Shown one piece after another: positions 47,645-58,090 of a DNA stretch of 64,000 nucleotides (positions within the stretch are counted from its first letter, which is position 1; every line of letters begins with the position of its first letter). The stretch comes from Cytauxzoon felis (taxonomy: Eukaryota > Apicomplexa > Aconoidasida > Piroplasmida > Theileriidae). The stretch lies in NCBI GenBank assembly GCA_020283715.1, contig JAIQCW010000112.1, positions 1 to 64,000 on the forward strand, read 5' to 3'. A program made the translations under genes and the position numbers. The notes beneath the pieces are model-generated. The model made no database searches. It was not told the DNA's origin and worked only from the letters and a program-made list of their open reading frames with translations.

Positions 47645-50637
47645 TTATATTAAATCCGAATGATCCAGACCCGTATAATGTTTCAATTCCTAAGTTAATA
47701 ATAATTAAAACATATTTTTTTTACAATACCTTGAAGGAATCTACAAATAAAACAGCATCCCAAACCTCCTTAGGAACGAATGCAGATATCAATATAAGGT
47801 AACCCCTCAATGTCCAACCACATTTATGAAAGTAAATCGCACCAAAATTACGAGATCTCTTAACACCCAGTACACGACATAAATCACGCAATAAAGTAAG
47901 CAAAGCCGATGATACAATGAATGAGTAATCTGAAATGTGTAGCTAATTTGTACATCCGAGATCCAATCCAACTTTCTTCGTCCTGCCGTCAGCTCTTCCA
48001 ATTACTTCCCCCTCCGCTTCCCTGAGATCAGCTACGGGTTCCACTCGAGGTCACATCCTCACCACTTCCATCTTCGCCACGATCTCTGGGAGTGGCTATA
48101 CCGTTTAGGGGGAGGTAATTGGGAGAGCCCTCTGCAAGAGAACGCGAGGTGGATTGGACCTCAGGTGGAGTGGATTGGGTTTTGGTTGTAGAATGATTAG
48201 TTGACTATATGTCCTTGTATTGTATAAAACTTACCTAGGTTTAGTATGACTAATGTGATTTTATGTTGGATGAATGGGTTGATGATACCGAGTATGTATG
48301 ATAGAGAATATTCAGATTGGTCAGCGAATTCATAGCATTTAGCATCGATTGCGATAACAGGTCGTTTAAATTTATCGGAATTACACCATTTTATAAATCT
48401 ACTTGATTCTAATCGTGAATAAATAGGTAATTTTGTAATAGAATATGATAATTTAAGATAATAACCATAATCTCCATCATCATCTGTAACCTTACGATCA
48501 GCACCTATACGATAACTCTCACCCAAATTAAAACTCTTCTCCTTTACTACATCCTCCTTAAAACCTGCCGATATACGAATATTCCTACTCTCATCCACCA
48601 ATTCACCAATCTCATTACCAGACGTCAATAAATCACCACTCAAATACTAAAAATTAATGAAGAATTGAACTTAGTAATTCTGTCCAATCCAACTTTCTTC
48701 GTCCTGCAGACAGCTTCTCTATTTATTTCCCCTTCCAGCTCCCGTAGATCGCTTCCAGGTATTCCACTTGAGGTGTCCACCTGAGGTCCAATAACTATAC
48801 TTCCGCCACGATCTCTGGGAGTGGCTTTACTCTTTAGAGATAGGTAATTAGGAGAGCTGACGGCAGGATAGACCTCAGGTGGAACGGCTAGTGGAAGAAG
48901 AGTTGGACAAAGTTCCCTGCGAAGTTTATTATTGTTTGGACATACTTGTTCATATGGTGTTCTTGGAAAGTATTTGCGTATGATTTTATAGTGATTATCA
49001 TTATTAATATTGCCGATAAAGAATATTTTGGAGATTTTATTATAGACTTCTGGTATTTCTAACCATCTCCTTATTGTTCTAAAGAGTGTATGTAGATATT
49101 CATCTGTAGGATATGAAACATCCTTTTCTACAGAGAGTGGATATGCTATTGTATCTATACCCGCGTCAATTGCTAATTTCAATACTTCACGTATAGCCAT
49201 ATTAAGAATATTACTTGATGCGTCATGATATTTAGGAGAATATCTCGAACTCATTGCAAATATTACATATTCACTCTTTATATTATAAGTACGCATCATC
49301 AATGCCTCTCCACATCTTAATCTCAAGACTTGATCATAATTCAAATGACGTCCACTCTCTATACAAATGTTAAAATATATTTTTTTTATAATAAACTAAC
49401 GAATCTGTACCGTCTCAGCAATCTCAGATTTGTATTTGTTAGTCTCATCCAAAAATATTGCTATAGCACCCACATCTAAACCTAAGATATTACAATCGCC
49501 AATGTAAATCTTATCATTAATATCAGCGCTAATCGTAAACTTTGGAACAGAATTTGCTGAAATAAAAATGAATAGAAGAAATAAAACAACCGCTCAATTC
49601 AAAGTCCATTATACATCTTCTACTAAACCTTGTCTTTTACTAGGAGTTGCACCTGAGGTTTTCCCACTAGCCGTGGTGGCTTCTCTATTTACTTCCCCCT
49701 CCGCTTCCCTGAGATCAGCTACGGGTGTTAGCTTGGAAGATCATTGGTTAAGAAATATCGTCGTTGAAGGTACCAATATTGAAATTAATTCTACCAGAAT
49801 CAGTTCCATCCTCTAAAAATGGTGCATCTACACCTTTAGTAACACCGCCACGGGCGGTTGTATCTTGGGGACAATGTACGGGTTTTGTATATGAACCTGT
49901 ATGGTTAATACTATCTGCTGTACCCGAGTTGTAGGGCCTAAAGTTCATTATCATATTTTAGACAGCTCTTACTAATAGTTATAACAGCATCCTGATGACT
50001 ACCAGTAAAACCATCATAATCATGTCTATTATTAGCAGAATTGGCTAGTTCATAATCCTCAGTGCTAAGACCTGTATTACCGGGAAAGTCATTATCTTGT
50101 AATAGATTGTGGCTAGTTCCACCTGGGTTATAGTCTGTTACAGTGGTATCAGCAGAACCAACCTTCTTCCGTATCTTATAAGTACAATTTTGTAGTTTTG
50201 TAACGGTATATGTTGAAGGAGCGTGATTTCTGAAATCTGGTTCATGATGTCCAGGAGCTAATTTCTTTTGTACTTCTTCATTAGTTGAATATACTTCATC
50301 ACCCGTAGCTGATCTCAGGGAAGCGGAGGGGGAAGTAAATAGAGAAGCTGTCTGCAGGACAACCTCAGGTGGAACGGCTAGTGGAATAGATGTATAATGG
50401 ACCTCGGGTGGAGGGCGAGTGAATTGGGATGTTAGACATACATAGTGCGATTTCATCATCAACGAATTTAAAAGTGTTCCAGCTTGGTATAGAGTCTTGG
50501 TTCACTTTGGTTATTGTAACAACGGGTGGTTCATCATCTTGGTCATTTCCATCGGACGTTACGTCTAATATTTGTCCAAACTCCAATGCCAACCAACTAA
50601 CAGTATCGAGTAAACTAGAATCTAAATGTATAGTCAT
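47645..50637 (-). CDS. GDAP2-like protein: macro domain plus CRAL-TRIO domain
   Basis: The macro domain (49560-48950) has KIYIGDCNILGLDVGAIAIF, LNYDQVLRLRCGEALMMRTY, YVIFAMSSRYSPKYHDASSN and DEYLHTLFRTIRRWLEIPEV. Those are the same blocks as in animal GDAP2. The Sec14/CRAL-TRIO domain (48640-47645) has RPVIAIDAKCYEF, LLTLLRDLCRVLGVKRSRN and IYFHKCGWTLRGYLILISAF, and ends ELKHYTGLDHSDLI at 47645. Two introns between these parts carry palindromic elements (about 48660-48945 and 47950-48180). Upstream, PYNSGTADSINHTGS ... APFLEDGTDSGRINFNIGTF (49750-49950) and exons to MTIHLDSSLLDTVSWL at 50637 may be the N-terminus. They do not join in frame with a standard splice, so the 5' part could be a separate gene. 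Confidence 0.72.
47950..48180. repeat. Palindromic element in GDAP2-like intron
   Basis: Arm CCTGCCGTCAGCTCTTCC, inverted module B, spacer, inverted-strand module A with an intermediate middle (ACCGTTTAGGGGGAGG), arm GAGCCCTCTGCAAGAG, right end GGATTGGACCTCAGGTGG. The module A middle is halfway between the two main A variants. Confidence 0.85.
48695..48905. repeat. Palindromic element between macro and CRAL-TRIO exons
   Basis: Arm CCTGCAGACAGCTTCTC, inverted module C, double outer-end motifs (CCACTTGAGG, CCACCTGAGG), inverted-strand module A, arm AGAGCTGACGGCAGGA, right end GACCTCAGGTGGAACGGC. It is read without stop on the gene's strand, but the flanking GT/AG and domain alignment favour removal by splicing. 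Confidence 0.85.
49650..49735 (-). repeat. Half palindromic element, module B
   Basis: CACCTGAGG end, arm CCACTAGCCGTGGTGGC and inverted module B (CTTCCCTGAGATCAGCTACG). In an inferred intron of the GDAP2-like gene. Confidence 0.8.
50298..50430 (+). repeat. Half palindromic element, module B
   Basis: CCGTAGCTGATCTCAGGGAA, arm GAAGCTGTCTGCAGGAC, then CCTCAGGTGGAACGGCTAGTG. The inferred splice acceptor of the exon YSTNEEVQKKLAPG lies directly at its edge (about 50295). Confidence 0.8.
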
Positions 50638-51128
50638 TACTGAAGTTTGAACTATTTAAAAGCCTATAGTTTTCATAGCGCTTTATCAAAGCTCCTTAAA
50701 CGTCTAGTCATTATAGAGTTTCTATTAAACTCCACTTGAGTCTACGTCTTGTAGCATTAAAAAAAATCTCCGTTTCTTCAAATGTACATTAGTTATAGTA
50801 TTCTATCAATCTCTAGGCTCAATATAGAGAATAGTAATTTATACATGCCTAGACACACACAATAGGAGTCAATAGTGATCGGTGCATGCGTTTTGGATAT
50901 TGTAAAGACAATGATGAAGATTATCTTTCTAAATTTGTTTAAATGTTGGATATATTCTTTTATTACAAGCAATAATAATTAATTCAAACGATATCTTAGA
51001 GCTTTGATCCACGCAGGATCGTCTAGGATCGTATTACATATAAATACATCAATAATTCTATATATATTTCAAAATGTATTAATAATAAATATGGTGAATC
51101 AATTTAAAATCATTTTATATAATTTTAA
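50638..51128. other. Intergenic region before ribosome recycling factor
   Basis: About 490 AT-rich bases between divergent genes. I see no ORF, RNA gene or interspersed element in it. Confidence 0.45.
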
Positions 51129-52147
51129 ATGTTATTCAGTCTATTTTACATTTTATGTCCTTTCTGTCTAATCATCAGATGTATAGTATTCCCTAGAATT
51201 ATAGTCGTTACATTATTAAGTATACCTGAAATATCATCCTTTAAGTAATTTTAAGAATGAATTTAATAGTTTGACACTATACTATAGGATTCCATCACTT
51301 TTACCCTCGAGAGGATTCCATATCTATGGAGGTAAAAAGAAGACGCGTAAATATGAGAATGATGTGGACACATCAATAAGTCATGAAACATTAGAATCAT
51401 TACATCAGAATTGTAAAGAGAAATTATCAAAACTAGAAGTACATGTACAATCACAACTGTCTAAAATCGCTATACATCGTGCAACGTATGTCTAAAATTA
51501 CAGATCAACTTCAATTATACAGGCCAAAACTAATAGATTATATAGATGTAGAACTAGAAAATACCAAAAAACAACTCAAACATATCGCTAGAATCATCAC
51601 CAATGGAAATTTTGAACTACAAGTTCAACCATTTGATGAAGCAAATCTAAATCCAATATTCTGTTCACTAACTCTTAAGCTTTATGATTTCAAAGTACGA
51701 AGATTAGATAAGTGAGTTCTATACCACCTCCTCCATTAGTAAATGTAAACTTTGATATTTTTCATACTTTTATAACTTCAGTATAATATCTGTTACTGTG
51801 CCGTCATTGACATCGGAAATGAGGTAATTTTGGTGTTGGTAATGAATTTAATGGCTTAGAAAACAAGCAGAGAATATGATAAAGCAATTACTTAATGATA
51901 GTCTAACTACCATTAGGTTAGTAACTCCAAACTATTCACATTTACAATAAATTAGAATAATACGTCAAAACACAACAAAGTCACTCAAAGCACTAGAAAA
52001 AGGTCTAAGCGATGATATGCACTTTGCACAGAAGGTATGTTACATTCATTATCATCAGTCATTCCTCAGAACATAATCGATGATAACTGCAAGAACTCTA
52101 CAAATAAAATAGAAAAACTATGCAACGATAAACTGAAACAAATTTAA
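51129..52147 (+). CDS. frr: Ribosome recycling factor, probably apicoplast
   Basis: Releases bacterial-type ribosomes after termination. Exon 1 from 51129 codes MLFSLFYILCPFCLIIRCIV, a signal-peptide-like leader. A 25-nt intron joins it in phase to NLTLYYRIPSLLPSRGFHIY, a transit-peptide-like basic stretch. The RRF body follows: SQLSKIAIHRATPKLIDYID, VELENTKKQLKHIARI, FELQVQPFDEANLNPI, then ISVTVPSLTSEMR, KQAENMIKQLLNDS, IRQNTTKSLKALEKGL, ending KIEKLCNDKLKQI at 52147. The motif order fits RRF throughout. The bipartite leader suggests the apicoplast; with LepA, this window carries two organellar translation factors. Confidence 0.88.
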
Positions 52148-52187
52148 TATTTTAATTATACGTCTCCCTCATCTTTACTATTTATAC

Positions 52188-52680
52188 ACCCGAAGTCCAA
52201 TCAACCTCTCTTTGTCTTGCAGACAGTTTCTCCACTTGAGGTCTTTCCACTAGGCGTGGCGCCTTCTCTATTTACTTCCCCCTCAAGCTCCCGTGGATCG
52301 CTCTCGGGTTTCACCTGAGGTCCAATCACTGAGTTCATTTTAACCTCCAAAATTTGAAGCAAATCCTGAATTTCTGGGGAAATTCATGAAGATTGTGGAA
52401 TGAATAATGGATGAATTATATATCTCAATACTTCATTGAAGAGGGTTTTGATGATTGTATTGAGTTTACTGAAGCATCACTTCATTCCAATTTATATCCA
52501 TTGAAACATCCTTACAAACATGAATATCGTCACTTTATTCATATCTCGTCGAGATTGGATTTTTTACCCGTAGCTGATCTCAGGGAAGCGGAGGGGGAAC
52601 TAATTAGAAGAGCTGACGGCAGGACGACCTCAGGTGGAAGTGGAAAGAGAGGTGGACTGGACCTCGATTGGAGTGCTATC
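52188..52680. repeat. Palindromic element with spacer S, intergenic
   Basis: Arms CTTGCAGACAGTTTCTCC and CCACTAGGCGTGGCGCC, inverted module D (CAAGCTCCCGTGGATCGCTC), spacer family S at 52330-52558, direct module B, arm GAAGAGCTGACGGCAGGACG, and right end CTGGACCTCGATTGG. It lies between the convergent RRF and RPA43-like genes. Confidence 0.88.
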
Positions 52681-52691
52681 AATATAGTTGA

Positions 52692-53542
52692 TTATATTAC
52701 GATGAGTTTATCTTCATCGATGGTGGTGGTGAGATTGATCCATTGATTTTTTGGTAGGATGGTGACGTTTGTGACTTTAACAGACAGTGTGGTATTGACG
52801 GTTAATATATTTAGTGAATTGATAACTTTATAATGATCATTTTCGTATTTAATTACATTTGTTAGTTCATCTGATTTTATTGTACCATTAAATATTCCAT
52901 AGATGAGTATAGAAATACTTTGTGGTCTTGTCCTATTGATTTTGCCTATGGGTTATTAAATGTTATATGGTGTCAGGGTACCTATGAGTATATCATCTAC
53001 TTTGGGTATGAATACTAATACATTTAATGAAATTCTAATAGATACAGTACATGAAGGATCATCAGAGGTTAAATATCCTAATGAATCTAGATATTTTATA
53101 CCTCCACAACTTATCCAGACCCCTTTAAATTCTTCATCATAACTATAATGAAGACTGATGTATTATATAAAATATATAACATACTGCATAAGAAAGTTTG
53201 ATAGATAATAATAAACACCATTATGTATATTACCTAAGAATGAAGGATGTATTTGTACAACACCTATTGTATTAATAAGGTATAGACATGGAAGATTATC
53301 ATTAAAATAGGATTGTATCTCATTGTTATATTCTATATCATGTAATGATTGTATGAAACATTCCATTTGCGATATTATACGACCTCTATGTGGAGATGAA
53401 TTTATACGATATAAAATTTCTATAAGAATTTTATTAAAAATTTCAATATAAACCAACCATTATTACATTTTTCTGTAGTTTTACGTGCCGTATATAAAGT
53501 TGCAGGCGTGATTTCAAGGATATTCCAAGAAAACTGCGACAT
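52692..53542 (-). CDS. RNA polymerase I subunit RPA43-like (Rpb7 family)
   Basis: Four exons join in phase with introns of about 30-40 nt: MSQFSWNILEITPATLYTAR, then EILYRINSSPHRGRIISQ, then HLHYSYDEEFKGVWISCGGI and SLNVLVFIPKVDDILIGKIN, then RTRPQSISILIYGIFNGTIK ... LVKVINSLNI-type end, stop at 52692. The SHS2-like N-terminal half followed by an S1-like OB fold with GDxLxGxV and GxFNxxI is the Rpb7/RPC8/RPA43 pattern. The FNGTI block is closest to RPA43. It would be part of the stalk that recruits polymerase I to rDNA. Assignment among the three paralogues is an inference. Confidence 0.7.
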
Positions 53543-53625
53543 TCATTAGATTTATACATAAAATTTATACTAAAATTATCAGGTTGATGGTTTATCAAAT
53601 TCTATCATTCATTTTCATTTTTATA

Positions 53626-54949
53626 ATGAAATATTTCAATTTTTATTTTTCTTTGTAATATGTCTAACTTTTGTAAAAGGTGATGAAGATAACGAAGACA
53701 CAAATAAAGACAGCTCCGTCGATGTCGTTCATACACCTGCTGATGCACATGTCAGATATCACGTAAATATCTGGATCAATGGAGATTCAAACGATGATTC
53801 AGGTATATTTATACTAATTTAACCATACTTATAACTCTTATGAGTCAATCATCACCTTCTTCACCTACTTGAAGTCCAATCATTATCATCTACTCTTCCA
53901 CCTGAGGTTACAATCACTACCTTCACCTCTCTTTGTCTTGCAGACAGCTCTTCTAATTACCTATCTCTAAAGAGTAAAGCCACTCCCGGAGATCGTGGCG
54001 ATGATGTAGGTGGCGATAGAAGTAGAGTTAAGATGTAACCTCAAGTGGAGAACCCGTAGCTGATCTCAGGGAAGCGGAGGGGGAGATAAATAGGAGAGCT
54101 GCCACGGCGAGTGGAAAGTAGAGTATGACTGTAACCTCAGGTGGAGTGTACAACATTTAATTATTCTAATTTTTCTATTATAGAATGGTTATTATTTGGT
54201 CGTTATATAATATCATCGTTTGATTTATTTAGTATTGGTTCAGAGGAATATAATCCACGTGTTCAATTGGGAATAGTTAGGAGATTATTAAAGGTATGTT
54301 ATAATATTATGTTTAAATTATTGATATTTTAGGATGGTTCATCTTATATAAAGTTTAAATTATGTGATCGTAATGATCATCAACGTATTAATTGTTCAGA
54401 ATTAAATCTGAGTAGAGTATGTAAGATTGAAATATTGTTTATATTATTATATAGGATCGTAGTAAATTATTATTTCAGACTATATGTTCATTAAATATAC
54501 ATTGTGGTTATAGATTTGCTCCATATTCATTATCATTAATATGTGCTAAGGTATATTAAAGTATATTATATGATTGGATTTATATTTATAATAATTTTTA
54601 TAGCCATATGAGGATAATAGTTTCTGGGACAATTTCAAATTTAATAAGCCTACAGCTCCAAATTTATATTCAAGGCTTATTGTAAAATTATTTATACCAG
54701 TAAAGGGTAAGGTTGTACCTATATTTCAATCAGATAAAAAAAGTAAGTTTCTTATTGATAATAAATGTATATAATTGTATAGGTAAATTACCTTTGAAGG
54801 AAGATCCGGTAATTTTAAAGCCATTAATACCAAAATCTGTATGTAAAATGATATAATTAAATTATTTATTATTATTATTATAGATTTATAGTTTTGGTGT
54901 ATTTGTACTTTTTTTCTTATATTCTAAGAGATCATTATTTGGGTTCTAA
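53626..54949 (+). CDS. Type I membrane protein of the secretory pathway
   Basis: The sequence LFFFVICLTFVKGDEDNED is a good signal peptide but lacks an in-frame ATG. The ATG at 53626 (MKYFNF) is one base out of frame across a T5 run (53640-53644), so a single-base indel is likely. After the exon ending WINGDSNDDS an intron of about 360 nt holds a palindromic element. Then follow EWLLFGRYIISSFDLFSIGS, ICSLNIHCGYRFAPYSLSLI, RLIVKLFIPVKGKVVPIFQS and a C-terminal membrane helix IYSFGVFVLFFLYSKRS. Five more short introns. A luminal beta domain plus tail helix could fit an ER complex subunit (EMC10-like is one idea), but I cannot show it. Stop at 54949, 82 bases before NOG2. Confidence 0.6.
53870..54150. 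repeat. Palindromic element in intron
   Basis: Outer end CCACCTGAGGTTACAATCAC, arm CTTGCAGACAGCTCTTCT, module A, module B, arm GAGCTGCCACGGCGAGTGG, right end CTGTAACCTCAGGTGG. The left and right arms are of different type, so the copy is a recombinant or decayed one. Confidence 0.88.
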
Positions 54950-55031
54950 TTATCATCGCACTCACATTGATTACACATCAGTTTATAAAATAATTTCTTA
55001 ATTTAATAAATATAATATATTAATTTATAAA

Positions 55032-57593
55032 ATGAAGAGTGTTAAAAAAAATCGTATAATGAAGAGATCAAAATCGCAGCCATTTCCGGCATTTAGGTCA
55101 TCAACGGCGATAACAAATCCATATCGTCCAGCTCCTAAAGGTCTTAAAGAAGGTAAATTTGATGTAAATTTTATATTATTATGATTGATATTTAGGCCAA
55201 TATAGAGATAAAGAGACGATAAAGCGTTTAAATATGTACAAGTCAAAGCCGAATATAAAAAAAATGAAAGAACAGCCTTTAGAACCTGTTAGAATTAATC
55301 CAGATCGACGTTGGTTTGGTAATACTCGTGTATTAACTCAAGATCAGATGATAAAATTTAGGAATGAGCTTAGTGAACATATTACAAATCCAAGAAGGTT
55401 TGTATTAATTGTAATTATATTTTAATATATAGTCATGTTATAAAGAGGAGTAAATTACCAATGTCATTGTTAAAGGATGATGATATTAAGGTTGATAATT
55501 CTAATATATTGACTATACAATCTATGGAGGATACTTTTGGTAAAAAGAGTACTAGAAAACGTCCGAAATTAAATGTATCTACATTAGAAGAGATGGTTGA
55601 GGATGTTAATAATCGTAATTATGATGCTAGTCATGATAAATCTTTAATAGATTATAATGATAATGATGATGTAGAGATCTCAGATGTGATATTTAAAAAG
55701 GGTACCTCTAAACGTATTTGGGCGGTAATTTTTTTTTGAACTTTCAACAACGATATTATAGGAATTATATAAAGTTATAGATTGTTCTGATGTAATAATA
55801 CAAGTTATAGATGCACGTGATCCAATGGGTACTAGATGTATAAGGCTAGAGAATTATATTAGACGATATAAACAGAGTAAAGTATTAATATTACTTATGA
55901 ATAAATGTGATTTAATACCATCTTGGGTTACAACTGCATGGATTAAACATTTAAATAGGGATCTTACTACTGTTGCATTTCATGCATCTGTTAAGAATCC
56001 ATTTGGTAAAAATACTCTTATACAATTACTCAAGTATGTCTTTATTTAAAAAAATACCCCATTTTATCTATTTATAGGCAATATTCACAATTATTTAAGG
56101 ATAAAAAACATTTTAGTGTAGGGTTTATCGGGTACCCTAATGTTGGTAAAAGCTCTGTTATCAACACCCTTAGAGGTGATAAATGCTGTAAAACCGCACC
56201 TATACCTGGTTTGTTTTAATGGAAGTTGTTTTATCATCTTCTATTTTTTAATTTCCCCCATTTTCCTATCTTTACCCCATTATTCCTACTTTCCCCCCTA
56301 CCTTCCCCTCACTTCAATTCACTACCTTCCCATCCCATCACTTCTATAGGTGAGACTCGTGTATGGCAGTATGTATGTTTGACAAAGAGGATTCATTTGA
56401 TTGATTGTCCGGGTGTAACACCATATGAAGATGGTGATGATGCAGATAAGGTAAGTTGATGAATATTAAATAAACTATACAAACCCTCAGGTACTAAAGG
56501 GAGCTATACGTGTAGAGAGGATACCTGATCCAGAGAATTATATCGATAGGCTATTAGAATTAATAGAGCGGTGAGTAGAAGAATGTATAGATTTTTTTAA
56601 AAAAATCCTCTACCTCTATAGAAATGTATTGATACAACGCTATAGTATACCAAATGATTTTACAAATGAAAATTTTTTAAATCATGTAGCTATAAGATTT
56701 GGGAAATTGAAACGCGGTAAATTACCCAACATTTCAACAGCTGCTAGAATCGGTAAATTTAAAATTTCCACGACCCCATTGAGGAAAAAAACTTCTTTAG
56801 TCTTATATGATTTTCAAAGGGGAAGATTACCATTTTATACAAACCCACCAGAAAATGATGAAAAATTAAATCCAATCAATGAAATCAAAGAGGTTAAATA
56901 TATAAAAGTTTTTGTTATTCAATTATTTTATAGCATCTCGAAGAAATCGTCAAACTCAATACACTCGAAATACAACCAATCGATGAAAATACAATCAATG
57001 ACGCATGGAATGATAATGATACCAATAACCACTCTATTAACTCACCTGAAGTCCAATCCACCTCGCGTTCTCCTGCAGAGAGCTCTTCTAATTACCTATC
57101 TCTAAAGAGTATAGCCACTCCCGGAGATCGTGGCGAAGTTAATGAGGAAGAACAAAGAACTTCAACCCGTAAGAACGAAGATAATCAACCCCTAAGAACA
57201 GGAATTCTACCCGGAGGAACAGAGAATGTCAACCCGGAAGAACATGATATAGTTAATGGACCTCGAGTGGAACCCGTAGCTGATCTCAGGGAAGCGGAGG
57301 GGGAGATAAATAGAGGAGGCTGTCTGCAAGACAAAGAGAAGGTGGAGTCGAAAAGTGGAAGAGTATATAATAATGATTGGACCTCAAGTGGAAAACCTGG
57401 AAGCGATCTACGGGAGCTGGAAGGGGAGATAAATAGAGAAGCTCCATGCAATGGCAAAGATGGACCTCGGGTGGATGCTGTCTGCAGTACGACGAAAGAT
57501 GGTGATTGGACTTCAGGTGTAGATGTTGAAGATTCTATGTATCGTTATCCCCAATTGTGTAGGGGTGTTGATTATGATAATTTTTTAATTTAG
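55032..57593 (+). CDS. NOG2: Nucleolar GTP-binding protein 2 (NOG2/GNL2) with element-derived tail
   Basis: Circularly permuted GTPase needed for 60S subunit assembly. N-terminus [16 protein letters not shown] and [16 protein letters not shown] fit the family, as does [20 protein letters not shown]. The G motifs come in permuted order: MNKCDLIP (G4), then [14 protein letters not shown] (G1) and [11 protein letters not shown] (G3). Eight short introns. The last exon (from 56938) leaves family sequence at about [10 protein letters not shown]. It then reads straight through a palindromic element, in frame for about 150 codons ([36 protein letters not shown]). It ends [11 protein letters not shown] at 57593. 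A splice removing the element is possible but none is obvious. Confidence 0.92.
57045..57500 (+). repeat. Exonic palindromic element in NOG2 tail
   Basis: Order on the coding strand: arm CCTGCAGAGAGCTCTTC, module A (57087-57135), PEE-type units related to ACCCGGAAGAAC (57140-57250), module B at 57276, arm GGCTGTCTGCAAGACAAAG, module C at 57396, arm GAAGCTCCATGC. It is open in the NOG2 frame from end to end. Confidence 0.9.
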
Positions 57594-57624
57594 TTTAGAT
57601 AATTGATAAAAATGGAAAAAAATA

Positions 57625-58087
57625 ATGAGAAGATTTAATATTATATTATTTTTATTATTTTATGGTATATAATTTGTTAGTATTTATTATTATTATTATA
57701 TAGGTTCATTTGCTTTTAGAATTTCGACTAGACAATCATTATATATAAATCCATATATTATTAGTTTAAATGATTTTAAAGTATATGCGAATCCTGAATT
57801 GGTGGATAAGATTATAGATATAGTTGCAAAAAAATTTAATAAGGATAAAAAAGATATTAATATTGGTACAAATTTTTTAAAAGTATGTTTAAGATTATAT
57901 ATATTTTAAATATATATAGGAATTTGGTGCTGATAATTTAGATGAAGTAGAATTATTAATTGTATTAGAAGAAGAATTTGGTTTAAGTATACCAGATTAT
58001 GATTTTATGAAATTACATACAATAAATGAATTTGCTGATTATATACAAGAGAAATTGAAATTTAAGGGTATGATATATGAACCATAA
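57625..58087 (+). CDS. Acyl carrier protein homologue lacking the phosphopantetheine serine
   Basis: Three exons. Exon 1 is MRRFNIILFLLFYG, a signal-like hydrophobic leader, followed after a 39-nt intron by SFAFRISTRQSLYINPYII, a transit-like stretch. The ACP fold follows: LVDKIIDIVAKKFNKDKKDI, then after a 37-nt intron EFGADNLDEVELLIVLEEEF and DYDFMKLHTINEFADYIQEK. The universal D-S-L motif that carries 4'-phosphopantetheine reads D-N-L, so the prosthetic group cannot attach there. Such Ser-less ACPs are known in parasites as mitochondrial Fe-S assembly partners (with ISD11). The leader here looks more secretory or apicoplast-like, so location is open. The stop (58085-58087) is 3 bases from the ARP4 start. 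Confidence 0.85.
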
Positions 58088-58090
58088 AAG

